From Bacteroidota bacterium (GTDB lineage Bacteria; Bacteroidota; Bacteroidia; NS11-12g; UBA9320), in contig JABIUV010000026.1 in assembly GCA_018700895.1 (NCBI GenBank), positions 78,970 to 142,969 of the forward strand: a stretch of 64,000 nucleotides of DNA. The letters are read 5' to 3'. The position numbers were made by a program, and so were the translations under genes. This document shows, one piece after another, positions 8,191 through 20,080 of this stretch (positions are counted from its first letter, which is position 1; each line of letters begins with the position of its first letter). The notes under the pieces were generated by a model. That model ran no database searches and had not been told where the DNA came from. It saw only the letters and a program-made list of their open reading frames with translations.

Positions 8191-8748
8191 ATGTTTAGCG
8201 AAAAAACAGTTCAAGACGAGTTTAGATGGTACGTAGTGCGTGCTATAAGTGGCTCGGAGAAGAAAGTGAAGTCCATAATAGAGTCTGAGCTTGCGTACGC
8301 TAAACTTACGAAGTACGTTCCCGAGATACTTATACCTACCCAGAAAGTTTTTGAAATTAAAAACGGAAAGAAAACTTCGAAGGAGAAGAGCTACTTCCCA
8401 GGATATATATTGATACATGCTCATCTAGTTGGGGAGGTAGTGCCTACTATTCGTGCCGTAAATGGTGTCGTGGGTTTTCTTGGTCAGGATGGAGAACCTG
8501 TGCCTATGAGACAAAGCGAAGTGAATCGAATCTTCGGACAAGTTGATGAAAGCAACCAAGAAGGTGAAAGTGCTGTTAATCCTTATATCGTAGGAGAGTT
8601 TGTGAAAGTGACCGATGGTCCGTTTACGGGCTTTAGCGGAGTAATTGAAGAGGTGAACGAAGAGAAGAAGAAATTGAAAGTGATGGTGAAAATTTTCGGA
8701 AGAAAAACACCATTAGAACTAAATTACATACAAGTAGAAAAAGAATAA
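8191..8748 (+). CDS. nusG: Transcription antitermination factor NusG
   Basis: 185 residues. The NGN domain (about 12-110, starting [15 protein letters not shown], with the conserved [10 protein letters not shown]) binds RNA polymerase. The KOW domain (about 132-170, [17 protein letters not shown]) can contact NusE/S10 or Rho. No insertion is visible, so this is the housekeeping copy and not a UpxY/LoaP-type paralogue. Confidence 0.97.
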   Translation: MFSEKTVQDEFRWYVVRAISGSEKKVKSIIESELAYAKLTKYVPEILIPTQKVFEIKNGKKTSKEKSYFPGYILIHAHLVGEVVPTIRAVNGVVGFLGQDGEPVPMRQSEVNRIFGQVDESNQEGESAVNPYIVGEFVKVTDGPFTGFSGVIEEVNEEKKKLKVMVKIFGRKTPLELNYIQVEKE

Positions 8749-8753
8749 GCTTT

Positions 8754-9197
8754 ATGGCTAAGCAAATAAAAGGTTACGTAAAATTACAGGTAAAAGGTGG
8801 AGCGGCAAATCCTGCACCTCCGGTAGGTCCAGCACTAGGTGCCAAAGGTGTAAATATCATGGATTTCTGTAAGCAGTTCAATGGTAGAACCCAAGACAAG
8901 GCTGGTAAAACATTGCCAGTTGTTATCACGGTATATCAAGATAATTCATTTGATTTTATCATCAAAACTCCTCCAGCGGCAGCTCAGATACTTGAGTCAA
9001 CCAAAAAGAAGAGTGGATCTGCTGAGCCAAATAGGGTAAAGGTAGCTAGTATGACTTGGGATCAAGTAAAGGCTATCGCTGAAGATAAAATGTCTGACTT
9101 AAATGCAATGACTGTAGGGTCTGCCATGAAAATGGTAGCGGGTACTGCACGTAGTATGGGCGTAACTGTTACCGGACAGTTTCCGGAAGATAACTAG
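8754..9197 (+). CDS. rplK: 50S ribosomal protein uL11
   Basis: 147 residues. Contains the N-terminal proline-rich [20 protein letters not shown] and the C-terminal rRNA-binding domain. uL11 forms the GTPase-associated centre stalk base, needed for factor-dependent steps and for RelA activation. It starts five bases after nusG. Confidence 0.98.
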   Translation: MAKQIKGYVKLQVKGGAANPAPPVGPALGAKGVNIMDFCKQFNGRTQDKAGKTLPVVITVYQDNSFDFIIKTPPAAAQILESTKKKSGSAEPNRVKVASMTWDQVKAIAEDKMSDLNAMTVGSAMKMVAGTARSMGVTVTGQFPEDN

Positions 9198-9215
9198 GTT
9201 TATCGATTATAAACA

Positions 9216-9911
9216 ATGGGAAAATTAACAAAGAAAAGAAAAGAGGCTTTATCTAAATATGATAAGGATGCTCTTTACAGTCTTAAAGAGGCGTCGGAAA
9301 TTGTGAAGAAAATCACAAATGCAAAATTCGATTCTTCCGTAGACGTAGACGTGAAATTGGGTGTAGACCCAAGACAAGCAAATCAGATGGTAAGGGGTAC
9401 TACCTCATTACCACACGGTATCGGTAAAGAAGTAAGAGTACTTGCTCTTGTTACTCCAGATAAGGAGCAAGAGGCTAAGGATGCTGGAGCCGACTTTGTA
9501 GGTTTGGATGAATACGTAACTAAGATAGAAGGCGGATGGCTTGATATTGATGTAATTATCACCATGCCTGCTGTAATGGGTAAAATTGGTAGGCTTGGAC
9601 GTGTTTTAGGGCCGAGAAACTTAATGCCTAATCCCAAAAGTGGAACAGTTACCATGGATATAGGGAAAGCTGTGACAGAAATCAAAGCAGGTAAGATTGA
9701 TTTTAAAGTAGACAAGACGGGAATTATACACACAAGTGTAGGTAAGGTTTCTTTTGATGCGGATAAAATCTATGATAACGCAAAAGAATTGATAGATACA
9801 CTCAACAGATTGAAACCAAGCTCAGCAAAAGGATTGTATTTTCAGAGTATAACATTATCTAGTACTATGAGCCCAGGCATCAAAGTAGATACTAAGGCAT
9901 TAACTGTATAA
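9216..9911 (+). CDS. rplA: 50S ribosomal protein uL1
   Basis: 231 residues, full length. Conserved core with [21 protein letters not shown] and the C-terminal [11 protein letters not shown]. uL1 forms the mobile L1 stalk that handles deacylated tRNA, and in many bacteria represses its own operon by binding the mRNA. It lies 18 bases after rplK and 19 before rplJ. Confidence 0.98.
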   Translation: MGKLTKKRKEALSKYDKDALYSLKEASEIVKKITNAKFDSSVDVDVKLGVDPRQANQMVRGTTSLPHGIGKEVRVLALVTPDKEQEAKDAGADFVGLDEYVTKIEGGWLDIDVIITMPAVMGKIGRLGRVLGPRNLMPNPKSGTVTMDIGKAVTEIKAGKIDFKVDKTGIIHTSVGKVSFDADKIYDNAKELIDTLNRLKPSSAKGLYFQSITLSSTMSPGIKVDTKALTV

Positions 9912-9930
9912 CCATTTAAAGAGTACAGAA

Positions 9931-10452
9931 ATGAACAAAAACGAAAAAAATGTAATAATAGATGAGTTGGTAGGCAACTTGAAAGAATATCAGTTTGTAT
10001 ATGTAACTGATAGTTCGAACCTATCTGCAAATTCTAATAACAATTTGAGAAAGTTGTTACATAAAAACGGAGTTAAAATGCAGGTGATCAAAAATACTTT
10101 TGTACACCAGGCGTTAGAGAAAAGCGGCACCGAGTGGGGCGAGCTTAAAGACACGTTAAAAGGAACTACGGCACTCTTATTTGCTTCCAACCCGAAAGCA
10201 CCTGCTATCGCGATAAAAGAGTTCCGCAAAAAGAGCGATAGACCGTTACTTAAAGGTGCTTACATTGACTCTGACATTTTCATTGGCGATGACCAACTAG
10301 GAGCTCTAGTTGATCTGAAGACAAGAGAAGAACTTGTTGGAGAAATCATCGGACTGTTACGTTCGCCAGCAAACAACGTTGTATCTGCACTTCAATCAGG
10401 TGGAAATACAATCGCAGGATTGCTTAAGACGCTTTCAGAAAGAGAAAATTAA
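9931..10452 (+). CDS. rplJ: 50S ribosomal protein uL10
   Basis: 173 residues. Typical uL10, with an N-terminal rRNA-binding domain (LVGNLKEYQFVYVTDSSNLS and KNTFVHQALE) and a C-terminal helix that carries bL12 dimers. The gap after rplA is only 19 bases, too short for the long L10 leader RNA of Gammaproteobacteria and Firmicutes, so any autoregulation must work differently. Confidence 0.97.
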   Translation: MNKNEKNVIIDELVGNLKEYQFVYVTDSSNLSANSNNNLRKLLHKNGVKMQVIKNTFVHQALEKSGTEWGELKDTLKGTTALLFASNPKAPAIAIKEFRKKSDRPLLKGAYIDSDIFIGDDQLGALVDLKTREELVGEIIGLLRSPANNVVSALQSGGNTIAGLLKTLSEREN

Positions 10453-10488
10453 TTTATTACTAAAAACAAATTTTAAACAAAACAAACA

Positions 10489-10866
10489 ATGGCTGACATT
10501 AAAAAATTAGCAGAAGAATTGGTTAATCTTTCAGTGAAAGATGTAAACGAATTGGCTACTATACTTAAAGATGAGTATGGTATTGAGCCAGCAGCAGCTC
10601 CAGTTGCAGTAGCAGCAGGACCAGCAGGTGGTAGTGATGCAGCAGCAGAGGAGCAAACAGAATTTACTGTAATCCTTAAAGCGGCTGGTGCTTCTAAGTT
10701 AAACGTAGTTAAAGCAGTAAAAACTTTGACTGGATTAGGACTTAAAGAAGCAAAAGAACTTGTAGATTCAGCTCCGAAAGAGGTTAAAGAAAATGTTTCG
10801 AAAGACGAAGCAGATGCTTTGAAAACAGCCTTAGAAGAAGCAGGAGCTGAAGTTGAGCTTAAGTAA
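10489..10866 (+). CDS. rplL: 50S ribosomal protein bL12 (L7/L12)
   Basis: 125 residues. N-terminal dimerisation helices, an Ala/Gly-rich hinge ([20 protein letters not shown], about 36-55) and the C-terminal factor-binding domain ([16 protein letters not shown]). bL12 forms the stalk that recruits translational GTPases. A hairpin lies just downstream, before rpoB. Confidence 0.98.
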   Translation: MADIKKLAEELVNLSVKDVNELATILKDEYGIEPAAAPVAVAAGPAGGSDAAAEEQTEFTVILKAAGASKLNVVKAVKTLTGLGLKEAKELVDSAPKEVKENVSKDEADALKTALEEAGAEVELK

Positions 10867-10886
10867 TTTATACAAATAAACGTATC

Positions 10887-10926
10887 AAAAGACCCCTGGT
10901 TTACAGTGGGTCTTTTGGTGTTTTTA
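10887..10926 (+). terminator. Attenuator-like hairpin between rplL and rpoB
   Basis: AAAAGACCC (10887-10895) pairs with GGGTCTTTT (10908-10916). An inner CTG/CAG extends the stem past a one-base bulge around loop GTTTA. A T-rich tract follows (to 10926). It lies between rplL and rpoB on the operon strand. A partial terminator here is the classical way to make less RNA polymerase than ribosomal protein. Confidence 0.7.
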
Positions 10927-10965
10927 TAATTTTAATATTCCGTTAACATCAAACATTTAATAACC

Positions 10966-13900
10966 TTGTCATCAAAATATAACGAAAGAATTAATTTTGG
11001 GAGAATCGCGAAAGTGATTGATTACCCAGATTTCTTAGATGTACAGCTGAAGTCTTTCCAAGAGTTCTTCCAGCTTCAGACGTCGTCTGAAGACCGCAAA
11101 TTTGAAGGTTTGTTTAAAGTTTTTAGTGAAAATTTTCCAATCACTGATACTCGTAACATCTTCGTACTTGAATTTCTTGATTACTTCGTAGATCCACCGC
11201 GATACACCATACAAGAGTGTATTGAGCGTGGACTGACCCATGCAGTGCCACTTAAGGCTAAGCTTAAATTAAGCTGTAATGATGCGGAGCACGAAGATTT
11301 TGAGACAGTAGTTCAAGACGTGTACTTGGGTACACTGCCATATATGACGCCCACAGGTTCGTTCATTATCAATGGTGCTGAGCGAGTAATTGTATCGCAA
11401 CTACACCGTTCTCCTGGGGTATTCTTCGGACAGAGTTACCACACAAACGGAACAAAATTATATTCTGCCAGAATTATACCTTTCAAGGGTAGCTGGATAG
11501 AATTTGCTACGGACGTGAACAACGTAATGTATGCATATATTGACCGTAAAAAGAAATTCCCGGTGACTACATTGCTTAGAGCAATAGGTTACGAGACGGA
11601 TAAAGATATTTTGGACTTATTTGGCCTTGCTGAAGAGGTGAAAGTAACCAAAGCTGGTCTTAAGAAAATAATGGGTCGCAGACTAGCGGCTAGAGTACTT
11701 CGCTCTTGGATAGAGGATTTTGTGGATGAGGATACGGGAGAAGTTGTATCTATCGAAAGAAACGAAGTAGTGATCGAGCGTGATACCGTACTGGAGGAAG
11801 CTCATATGGAAGAGATTATTGAGTCTGGTGTTAAGACAATAATCTTAAGTAAAGAAAATGATGACAAGAATGATTTCCAAATCATTTTAAACACGCTTCA
11901 AAAAGATACTTCTAACTCAGGTAAAGAAGCAGTAGAGCATATCTATAGACAATTACGTAACACCGATCCACCTGATGAGGAAACTGCTCGAGGTATCATT
12001 GAGCGTTTGTTCTTCTCAGATAAAAGATATGATCTTGGAGAAGTAGGTAGATACAGAATCAATAAAAAATTAGGTTTTGGTGCCGAGAAAGAGAATCGTG
12101 TACTTACTAATGAGGATATTATATCTATTATTCAGTACCTCATAGAGTTGGTAAATTCACGTACAGATGTGGATGACATTGACCACTTGAGTAACAGACG
12201 TGTTAGAACAGTTGGAGAGCAGCTTTACAACCAATTTGGTGTAGGTCTGGCTCGTATGGCTCGTACTATTCGTGAGCGAATGAATATCAGAGATAATGAA
12301 GTATTTACTCCAACAGATTTGGTAAATGCTCGTACATTGTCTTCTGTAATTAACTCATTCTTCGGTACGAATCAGTTATCTCAGTTTATGGATCAAACCA
12401 ATCCACTCGCAGAGGTAACTCACAAACGTAGAATGTCTGCTTTAGGTCCAGGTGGATTGAGTAGAGAGAGAGCTGGTTTTGAGGTGAGGGATGTTCATTA
12501 TACGCACTATGGTCGTCTTTGTACAATTGAGACTCCTGAGGGGCCAAACATTGGTCTAATATCTTCACTTTGTGTTCACGCAAAAATCAATAATCTTGGT
12601 TTTATAGAAACACCTTATCGTAAGGTAGAAAACGGAAAAATCAAAATTGATGAAGATGTAGTTTACCTAAGTGCTGAAGAAGAAGATAACAACGTTATTG
12701 CTCAGGCAAATTCTCCTTTTGATAAGAAAGGTAACTTGACTAATAATCTTGTGAAAGCTCGTTTTGAAGGTGATTTCCCAATAGAGGATAAAAAGAAGAT
12801 CAACTATATGGACGTAGCTCCAAATCAGATTGTATCTATAGCAGCTTCGTTGATTCCATTCTTGGAGCACGATGATGCTAACCGTGCACTGATGGGATCG
12901 AATATGCAGCGTCAAGCAGTACCAATCATGAACCCGGAAGCTCCTATTGTGGGTACAGGTCTTGAAGCTCAAGTAGCCAAAGATTCTAGAACACAATTAT
13001 TGGCAGAAGGAACAGGTACGGTAGAATATGTAGATGCAGATGAAATACGCATCAAGTATGACTTGACTGACGATGATATGTTGGCGAGTTTTATTGGCGA
13101 TACTAAATCATACTATCTTACTAAATTTAGAAGAACAAACCAGAATATGACGGTAAACCTTAGACCACTTGTGGTAAAAGGTGATAAAGTGGTAAATGGT
13201 CAGGTACTAAGTGAAGGTTATGGTACTCAAGGTGGCGAATTGGCCCTTGGTAGAAATCTTAAAGTGGCATTTATGCCTTGGCAAGGATATAACTTTGAAG
13301 ATGCGATTGTGATTTCGGAGAAGGTAGTAAAGGATGATTACTTTACATCTATTCACATCACAGAGCACGATGTAGAAGTAAGGGATACCAAAAGAGGTAT
13401 AGAGGAACTTACCAATGATATTCCAAATGTAAGTGAGGAAGCGACAAAGAACCTTGACGAAAACGGACTTATACGTGTAGGTGCCAGAATCAAAGAAGGG
13501 GACATTTTGATAGGTAAGATTACGCCAAAAGGTGAGTCTGAACCTTCTCCAGAAGAAAAACTTCTTAGAGCGATATTTGGGGACAAAGCTGGTGATGTAA
13601 AGGATGCTTCTCTGAAAGCAACGCCATCTAAAGAAGGTGTAGTGGTAGCTAAGCAATTATTTGTTCGTAGAAAGAAAGATAGAGCAAACAAAGCCGAAGA
13701 CAAGACGAAACTTACTAAACTTGAAAATGAGCATTTAGGTGAGTTGGATAAATTAAGAGCACTGCTTCTAGAGAAACTTTATAAAATAGTAAGCGGCAAA
13801 ACTTCGGCAGGTGTACAGAATGTATATTATGAGGATGTAATACCTAAAGGAACTAAGTTCACACTGAAGAATCTTGCTACTATTGATTTTGCGACAGTGT

Positions 13901-14772
13901 CTTACAATAATTGGACATCTGACAATGCGAAAAATAGTTTGATAGCTAAAGTACTTACCAATTACAAAGCTAAGTACACAGAAATATCTACTACATACAA
14001 GCGTGAGCAATTCAGTATTAGTGTAGGAGATGAGCTTCCAACAGGAATATTAAAACTTGCCAAAATATATCTTGCTAAGAAGCGTAAGCTCAAAGTAGGA
14101 GATAAGATGGCTGGTCGTCACGGTAACAAAGGTATCGTAGCTAAGATAGTACCAGAAGAGGATATGCCTTACTTAGAGGATGGAACACCTGTAGAGATTG
14201 TTCTTAATCCACTAGGTGTACCTTCTCGTATGAACTTGGGTCAGATATATGAGACCGTACTTGGATGGGCTGGACAAGAGCTAGGGTTAAACTTCGCTAC
14301 TCCAATCTTTGACGGTGCTACAGAAGAAGATATCGATGGAAAAATTGAGGAAGCTAAATTACCTCAGTTTGGTTCTGCACAATTGTATAACGGATTGACA
14401 GGAGAGCAATTTCACCAACGTACTACAGTAGGTATAATGTATATGCTTAAACTGGGTCATATGGTAGATGATAAGATGCACTCACGTTCGATCGGGCCAT
14501 ACTCACTTATTACCCAGCAGCCGCTTGGTGGTAAGGCACAGTTTGGTGGCCAGCGTTTCGGTGAGATGGAGGTTTGGGCACTTGAGGCATTCGGTGCGGC
14601 CAACATACTACGTGAAATATTGACAGTGAAGTCTGATGATATAGTAGGTAGAGCTAAGGCGTATGAGGCGATAGTAAAAGGTGAAAATATGGTGGAGCCA
14701 GGATTGCCTGAGTCATTCAACGTATTACTTCACGAATTGAGAGGTTTGGGTATAGAAATAACCTTTGATTAA
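10966..14772 (+). CDS. rpoB: DNA-directed RNA polymerase subunit beta
   Basis: 1268 residues, normal for Bacteroidota. It begins [20 protein letters not shown] and contains the rifampicin region with [33 protein letters not shown] (about 465-497), the [13 protein letters not shown] motif and a C-terminal EITFD. The only usual start codon between the in-frame stop at 10933 and the conserved N-terminus is the TTG at 10966, giving [11 protein letters not shown], so a TTG start is very likely. It lies downstream of the rplL hairpin and 22 bases before rpoC. At the rifampicin region no substitution is obvious by eye. Confidence 0.98.
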   Translation: MSSKYNERINFGRIAKVIDYPDFLDVQLKSFQEFFQLQTSSEDRKFEGLFKVFSENFPITDTRNIFVLEFLDYFVDPPRYTIQECIERGLTHAVPLKAKLKLSCNDAEHEDFETVVQDVYLGTLPYMTPTGSFIINGAERVIVSQLHRSPGVFFGQSYHTNGTKLYSARIIPFKGSWIEFATDVNNVMYAYIDRKKKFPVTTLLRAIGYETDKDILDLFGLAEEVKVTKAGLKKIMGRRLAARVLRSWIEDFVDEDTGEVVSIERNEVVIERDTVLEEAHMEEIIESGVKTIILSKENDDKNDFQIILNTLQKDTSNSGKEAVEHIYRQLRNTDPPDEETARGIIERLFFSDKRYDLGEVGRYRINKKLGFGAEKENRVLTNEDIISIIQYLIELVNSRTDVDDIDHLSNRRVRTVGEQLYNQFGVGLARMARTIRERMNIRDNEVFTPTDLVNARTLSSVINSFFGTNQLSQFMDQTNPLAEVTHKRRMSALGPGGLSRERAGFEVRDVHYTHYGRLCTIETPEGPNIGLISSLCVHAKINNLGFIETPYRKVENGKIKIDEDVVYLSAEEEDNNVIAQANSPFDKKGNLTNNLVKARFEGDFPIEDKKKINYMDVAPNQIVSIAASLIPFLEHDDANRALMGSNMQRQAVPIMNPEAPIVGTGLEAQVAKDSRTQLLAEGTGTVEYVDADEIRIKYDLTDDDMLASFIGDTKSYYLTKFRRTNQNMTVNLRPLVVKGDKVVNGQVLSEGYGTQGGELALGRNLKVAFMPWQGYNFEDAIVISEKVVKDDYFTSIHITEHDVEVRDTKRGIEELTNDIPNVSEEATKNLDENGLIRVGARIKEGDILIGKITPKGESEPSPEEKLLRAIFGDKAGDVKDASLKATPSKEGVVVAKQLFVRRKKDRANKAEDKTKLTKLENEHLGELDKLRALLLEKLYKIVSGKTSAGVQNVYYEDVIPKGTKFTLKNLATIDFATVSYNNWTSDNAKNSLIAKVLTNYKAKYTEISTTYKREQFSISVGDELPTGILKLAKIYLAKKRKLKVGDKMAGRHGNKGIVAKIVPEEDMPYLEDGTPVEIVLNPLGVPSRMNLGQIYETVLGWAGQELGLNFATPIFDGATEEDIDGKIEEAKLPQFGSAQLYNGLTGEQFHQRTTVGIMYMLKLGHMVDDKMHSRSIGPYSLITQQPLGGKAQFGGQRFGEMEVWALEAFGAANILREILTVKSDDIVGRAKAYEAIVKGENMVEPGLPESFNVLLHELRGLGIEITFD

Positions 14773-14794
14773 TTAAAATTTTAAATTAGAAAAA

Positions 14795-17700
14795 ATGTCA
14801 AACAAAAAGGATGTAAAAATAAAGTCTAATTTTAAGAAACTTAGAATTGGGTTGTCATCTCCAGAGGTTGTTTTGCAACGCTCTTTTGGTGAAGTTACTA
14901 AGCCTGAAACTATAAACTACAGATCATATAAGCCTGAAATGGGTGGTCTATTCTGCGAAAGAATATTTGGCCCTGTGAAGGATTATGAGTGTCACTGTGG
15001 TAAGTACAAAAGAATTAGATACAAAGGCATTGTATGTGATAGATGTGGGGTAGAAGTTACCGAGAAAAAAGTGCGTAGAGAACGAATGGGCCACATAGAG
15101 CTTGTTGTACCTATCGTACATATCTGGTACTTTAAGTCTTTACCTAATAAGATTGGTTACCTTATCGGTTTGCCTTCCAAAAAGCTTGAGATGATTGTAT
15201 ACTATGAGCGATACATCGTTATACAAGCAGGTCTAAAAGAAGCAGATGGTGTAAACTATCTTGACTTTTTAACAGAGGAGGAGTACTTGGATATACTTGA
15301 TACACTTCCAAAAGAAAATCAATATCTCGATGATAATGATCCTAATAAGTTCATTGCCAAAATGGGTGGTGAAGCAATATGGGATTTGTTATCTCGACTA
15401 GATTTAGACGGTCTTTCATTTAGCTTAAGACACCAAGCGGCCAATGAAACGTCACAGCAACGTAAAAATGAAGCACTTAAACGTCTTAACGTTATAGAAG
15501 GTTTCAGGGCATCTACTAAGACAGGTGAGAACAAGCCTGAGTGGATGATAATGAAAATGCTTCCGGTTATTCCACCTGAGCTAAGACCACTAGTTCCTTT
15601 GGACGGAGGTAGATTCGCAACTTCTGATTTGAATGATCTCTACAGACGAGTTATCATCAGAAATAACAGATTGAAACGTCTTATGGAGATAAAAGCTCCT
15701 GAGGTAATTTTAAGAAACGAGAAACGGATGCTTCAAGAAGCCGTAGACTCATTGCTCGATAACACTAGACGTGCCAATGCTGTAAAGGCAAACGGTAATC
15801 GTCCACTGAAATCATTGAGTGATATGCTCAAAGGTAAGCAAGGTCGTTTCCGTCAAAACTTACTTGGTAAACGTGTGGATTACTCAGGTCGTTCTGTTAT
15901 CGTAGTAGGGCCAAACTTGAAATTACACGAGTGTGGATTGCCTAAGGGAATGGCTGCTGAGCTATTCAAACCATTTATCATCAGAAAACTGATAGAGCGT
16001 GGTATTGTAAAAACAGTAAAATCAGCGAAGAAGATTGTAGATCGTAAAGAGCCGGTAATCTGGGAAATATTGGAGAACATACTAAAAGGTCATCCGATAC
16101 TACTAAACCGTGCCCCAACGTTGCACAGACTAGGTATTCAGTCATTTCAGCCCAGACTAGTAGAGGGTAAGGCAATACGTCTTCACCCATTAGTTTGTAC
16201 TGGTTTTAACGCGGATTTTGACGGTGACCAGATGGCGGTACACGTACCTCTTGGTAACGCTGCAATTCTTGAGGCTCAAATATTGATGCTTGCTTCTCAC
16301 AATATCCTAAACCCTGCAAACGGTGCTCCAATAGCCGTACCATCGCAGGATATGGTTTTGGGTCTTTATTATATGACCAAGCAGAGAAGATCTACCAAAA
16401 CTGAGAAAGTGCAAGGTGAAGGCCTTACATTCTATTCATTTGAAGAAGTAGAAATAGCTTACAACGAAGGAAGAGCAAACTTGAATGCCGTAGTTAAAGT
16501 AAAGGCTAAGGTGAAAAAAGATGGTAAGTTAGTAGATGAAATTATCGAAACTTCTGTAGGACGTGTTATCTTTAACAAAAACGTTCCAGAAGAAATAGGT
16601 TTTATCAATACATTATTAACCAAAAAATCGCTTAGAGATATCATCGGTAGATTAATAAAAGAAGCCGGCGTAGCTAAGACTGCTAAGTTCTTAGATGCAA
16701 TTAAAGAATTAGGGTTCTATTATGCATTTAGAGGTGGATTGTCATTCAATATTTCTCACGTATTAGTACCTCAAGCCAAAACAGAATTGGTAGAGTCTGC
16801 ACGTAAGGAAGTAGAAGAAATCACTTTTAACTATGAGAATGGTCTTATAACTAACAATGAGCGTTATAACCAGGTTATTGATATTTGGACGAGAATAAAC
16901 TCTAAGGTAGCCGATGCACTTCTTCATGATATTGCAACGGATGACCAAGGTTTTAATCCAATATATATGATGCTTGACTCTGGAGCAAGGGGTTCTAAAG
17001 AGCAAATTCGTCAGCTAGGCGGTATGAGGGGGCTTATGGCTAAGCCGCAGAAAAAACTGGGTACTGCTGGTACGGGTGAGATTATTGAAAATCCGATTCT
17101 TTCTAACTTTAGAGAGGGACTTTCTATCCTTGAGTACTTTATATCTACTCACGGTGCTCGTAAAGGTCTTGCTGATACGGCACTTAAAACGGCAGATGCG
17201 GGTTACTTAACCCGACGACTTCACGACGTAGCACAAGACGTTGTCGTTACAATTGACGATTGTGGTACACTACGTGGTTTTGAGGTGGCTACCTTGAAAG
17301 AGAACGATATGGTAATCGATAGCTTGTATGATAGAATAGTAGGTAGATCATCGCTACTTGATATTCATCACCCAGAAACGGATGAAATCATTTTAGAAGC
17401 TGGAGAAGATATCAATGAAGATATAGCCCAACTAGTGATAGATGCAGGCATAGAGACCGTTCAGATACGCTCGGTTATGACGTGTGAGTCTAAGCGTGGT
17501 GTATGTGCTAAGTGCTACGGTAGAAACTTGGCAACAGGTAGAGCCGTACAAGCTGGAGAGGCTGTCGGAGTAATTGCGGCACAATCTATTGGTGAGCCGG
17601 GTACACAGTTAACTCTGCGTACATTCCACGTGGGTGGTACGGCATCTAATATTGCTCAGGATTCACAACTCCGATCACGTTACAAGTGTGTAGCTGAGTT

Positions 17701-19114
17701 TGATGAGGTGAAAACAGTGCCAGGTAAGGATGCTAATGGTGAAGATGTAGGAATCGTAGTAGGACGTTCGGGTGAGGTTAAATTTATTGATCAAAAATCG
17801 AAAGAAGTACTTGCGGTAAATAACATACCTTACGGCTCATTCTTATACATTAAAGATAAAGCAAAACTCAAGAAAGATGATAAAATCTGTGCTTGGGATC
17901 CATATAATGCTGTGATTCTTTCTGACCTTGATGGTAAGGTAGAATTTGTAGACCTTAAAGAAGGCGTCTCGTTTACTATTGAGATGGACGAGGCTACGGG
18001 ATATAAAGAGAAAGTAGTAACAGATAGTAGAGATAAGAAAATTAATCCAGCCATCCATATTATTGGTAAGAAGGGAGAAATTCTAAAAGAACTAAACGTA
18101 CCGGTAGGTGCTCACCTTTCTGTAGAAGAAGGTGATAAAGTTACTGCAGGTGCTATCATTGCTAAAATACCAAGAGTAGTTGGTAAGACAAGTGATATTA
18201 CAGGTGGTCTACCAAGGGTGACTGAGCTATTTGAAGCTCGTAACCCTTCTAACCCAGCAGTAGTGTCTGAGATAGACGGGGTTGTAACTTACGGAGGAAT
18301 CAAGCGTGGTAATCGTGAGGTTACTATTGAGTCTAAAGAAGGTATCTCCAAGAAATATCTTATCTCTTTGTCTAAGCACATCCTTGTTCAAGATGGCGAT
18401 TTTGTAAGAGCGGGTACACCGTTATCAGACGGTTCTATCACTCCACAAGATATCTTGTCCATTGAAGGTATTAGTGCAGTACAGAATTATATTGTTAATG
18501 GAATTCAAGAAGTATACAGACTTCAGGGTGTGAAGATTAACGATAAGCATATTGAGGTTATCATCAAGCAAATGATGCAGAAAGTTTCGGTAATAGAGGC
18601 TGGTGATACTAAATTCTTAGAAGGAAGTGCTGTTAACAAAATAGACTTCAAAGAAGAGAATGATAAACTATATGATAAGCGTGTAGTAACTGAGGCAGGT
18701 GATTCTAATGAGGTGAAACCAGGTGAGATTATATCATTACGTAGGTTGAGAGATTTAAACTCTTCATTGAAACGTAAGGATATGAAACCAATAGAAGTAA
18801 GAGAAGCTCTTACGGCTACATCTGGACCGCTGCTACAGGGTATCACTAAGTCATCTCTTGGAACGTACAGCTTTATGTCTGCTGCGTCATTCCAGGAGAC
18901 TACAAAGGTGCTTAACGAGGCAGCTATTGCAGGTAAAGAAGATCATATGTTAGGTTTGAAAGAAAACGTAATAGTTGGTCACCTAATACCGGCAGGTACG
19001 GGTCTCAGAGCTTACGAGAACTTGGTAGTTGGCTCTCAAGAGGAGTTTGACTTACTCAAGGCTGCTCGTGAGGAGGCATCTGCTGAACCAACAGAATCAG
19101 CGATAGAAGCTTAA
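14795..19114 (+). CDS. rpoC: DNA-directed RNA polymerase subunit beta-prime
   Basis: 1439 residues. The N-terminal zinc site ([13 protein letters not shown] then CDRCG, about 66-88), the catalytic NADFDGDQ with Mg-binding D474, D476 and D478, the second zinc cluster with [13 protein letters not shown], and the trigger-loop region ([13 protein letters not shown]) are all present. The chain is complete. A strong intrinsic terminator follows, ending the large operon. Confidence 0.99.
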   Translation: MSNKKDVKIKSNFKKLRIGLSSPEVVLQRSFGEVTKPETINYRSYKPEMGGLFCERIFGPVKDYECHCGKYKRIRYKGIVCDRCGVEVTEKKVRRERMGHIELVVPIVHIWYFKSLPNKIGYLIGLPSKKLEMIVYYERYIVIQAGLKEADGVNYLDFLTEEEYLDILDTLPKENQYLDDNDPNKFIAKMGGEAIWDLLSRLDLDGLSFSLRHQAANETSQQRKNEALKRLNVIEGFRASTKTGENKPEWMIMKMLPVIPPELRPLVPLDGGRFATSDLNDLYRRVIIRNNRLKRLMEIKAPEVILRNEKRMLQEAVDSLLDNTRRANAVKANGNRPLKSLSDMLKGKQGRFRQNLLGKRVDYSGRSVIVVGPNLKLHECGLPKGMAAELFKPFIIRKLIERGIVKTVKSAKKIVDRKEPVIWEILENILKGHPILLNRAPTLHRLGIQSFQPRLVEGKAIRLHPLVCTGFNADFDGDQMAVHVPLGNAAILEAQILMLASHNILNPANGAPIAVPSQDMVLGLYYMTKQRRSTKTEKVQGEGLTFYSFEEVEIAYNEGRANLNAVVKVKAKVKKDGKLVDEIIETSVGRVIFNKNVPEEIGFINTLLTKKSLRDIIGRLIKEAGVAKTAKFLDAIKELGFYYAFRGGLSFNISHVLVPQAKTELVESARKEVEEITFNYENGLITNNERYNQVIDIWTRINSKVADALLHDIATDDQGFNPIYMMLDSGARGSKEQIRQLGGMRGLMAKPQKKLGTAGTGEIIENPILSNFREGLSILEYFISTHGARKGLADTALKTADAGYLTRRLHDVAQDVVVTIDDCGTLRGFEVATLKENDMVIDSLYDRIVGRSSLLDIHHPETDEIILEAGEDINEDIAQLVIDAGIETVQIRSVMTCESKRGVCAKCYGRNLATGRAVQAGEAVGVIAAQSIGEPGTQLTLRTFHVGGTASNIAQDSQLRSRYKCVAEFDEVKTVPGKDANGEDVGIVVGRSGEVKFIDQKSKEVLAVNNIPYGSFLYIKDKAKLKKDDKICAWDPYNAVILSDLDGKVEFVDLKEGVSFTIEMDEATGYKEKVVTDSRDKKINPAIHIIGKKGEILKELNVPVGAHLSVEEGDKVTAGAIIAKIPRVVGKTSDITGGLPRVTELFEARNPSNPAVVSEIDGVVTYGGIKRGNREVTIESKEGISKKYLISLSKHILVQDGDFVRAGTPLSDGSITPQDILSIEGISAVQNYIVNGIQEVYRLQGVKINDKHIEVIIKQMMQKVSVIEAGDTKFLEGSAVNKIDFKEENDKLYDKRVVTEAGDSNEVKPGEIISLRRLRDLNSSLKRKDMKPIEVREALTATSGPLLQGITKSSLGTYSFMSAASFQETTKVLNEAAIAGKEDHMLGLKENVIVGHLIPAGTGLRAYENLVVGSQEEFDLLKAAREEASAEPTESAIEA

Positions 19115-19139
19115 GCGACTTAAGACAATCAAATATTAG

Positions 19140-19172
19140 AAGAGCGGTAAAGTAATTTGCCGCTCTTTTTTT
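19140..19172 (+). terminator. Intrinsic terminator after rpoC
   Basis: A 12-bp stem (19140-19151 with 19156-19167, one G-T pair) encloses loop GTAA and runs into a T tract (19165-19172). The GC-rich core is AGAGCGG/CCGCTCT. This closes the tRNA-tuf-rpoC operon 26 bases after the rpoC stop. Confidence 0.85.
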
Positions 19173-19207
19173 GTGTTATTTACAATAAAAATTGCTTGCT
19201 TTGAACT

Positions 19208-19522
19208 ATGGCAGAACAAAACAAAGGCAACCAGATAGATATAGAATTAACAGAAGATGTTGCAGATGGTATCTATTGCAATTTGGCAATCATATCACAC
19301 TCCAACTCAGAGTTTGTGGTAGACTTTATCAGAATGCTGCCAGGAGTGCCCAAGGCCAAGGTGAAGAGTCGTATCGTACTCAGTGCACAACACGCCAAAC
19401 GCCTACAAATGGCATTAACAGACAATATTGATAAATACGAGGCTAACTTTGGTGAGATAAAAATGCAGGACAATGCTCCGCAATTTCCACCTATGAATTT
19501 TGGCCCAGCAGGAGAAGCTTAG
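19208..19522 (+). CDS. DUF3467 family protein
   Basis: 104 residues. Matches the small DUF3467 family that commonly follows rpoC in Bacteroidota: an acidic start, then a segment with GIYCNLAIISHSNSEFVVDF and MLPGVPKAKVKSRIVLS, and a proline-rich tail. No catalytic motif is visible and no function is known. It is separated from rpoC by the terminator, so it has its own transcript. Its last four bases overlap the end of the convergent lipoprotein gene. Confidence 0.85.
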   Translation: MAEQNKGNQIDIELTEDVADGIYCNLAIISHSNSEFVVDFIRMLPGVPKAKVKSRIVLSAQHAKRLQMALTDNIDKYEANFGEIKMQDNAPQFPPMNFGPAGEA

Positions 19523-20079
19523 TCTTTCAACTTTTCGAGTAACGGTTGGAAGTAGGTGTCGAGTCGAATAAACTCAGGCTCTATCTCATACATTCGTTTT
19601 CCGATATCTTTAGATGCAGCAATGAGTTGTTCAATATCCGCCTTTTCGGTACGGTAGTAAGACTTGAATTCTTCTTTAGATAGTTTACCCGCTTTTAGGT
19701 CTTGTATTAAGTTTTCGAGTTGCGAGCTTAGCTCCACTTGTTCCTTCACATTAGCATCGTACTTGCCGCTGTTATAAGTATAAATCTTTTTCAGATTTTT
19801 ATACTTAGATAGGTTGTCACCCAACTCTTTGCTCATGATTTTGGTATAATCATTCCTAAATGTACGTAAGGTAGTTTCTATATGCTCAGCTCGTAATTTG
19901 AATAAAGAAACATCCAGATTAAGGTTTTTTTCGTTTTCGTTCAGTAGTTCTTGTAGTTCTTCTACACGTTTTATTTCTTCGGTATGATTGATCATACACC
20001 CCGATAGTAAGACCGCAAAAATGAATACTGATAGTGCGGAAATATATGTTTTATGAGAATAGCGATTAAATTTGAACAT
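19519..20079 (-). CDS. Coiled-coil lipoprotein of unknown function
   Basis: About 186 residues from the ATG at 20079. A signal peptide ends in lipobox LLSGC (Cys at residue 28), then an almost all-helical, highly charged body rich in Lys and Glu that looks like coiled coil (KRVEELQELLNENEKNL, VELSSQLENLIQDLKAGKL). The track to its left is convergent with DUF3467, and its start is head to head with the chromate transporter gene. I do not recognise the family. The upstream in-frame extension to 20178 would run into the transporter coding region and has no signal peptide, so it was not used. Confidence 0.6.
   Translation of the reverse strand: MFKFNRYSHKTYISALSVFIFAVLLSGCMINHTEEIKRVEELQELLNENEKNLNLDVSLFKLRAEHIETTLRTFRNDYTKIMSKELGDNLSKYKNLKKIYTYNSGKYDANVKEQVELSSQLENLIQDLKAGKLSKEEFKSYYRTEKADIEQLIAASKDIGKRMYEIEPEFIRLDTYFQPLLEKLKD
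20067..20074 (+). promoter_or_regulatory. -7 box of the chromate transporter gene
   Basis: TAAATTTG at 20067-20074 matches TAnnTTTG exactly. No clear -33 TTG is seen at the right distance. The box contains the upstream-most possible TTG start codon of the transporter frame, which argues that translation begins further downstream. Confidence 0.45.
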
Positions 20080-20080
20080 C

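Noticed and set aside
9912..9930. L10 leader regulatory RNA before rplJ
   Set aside because: Only 19 bases lie between rplA and rplJ, too short for the known structure.
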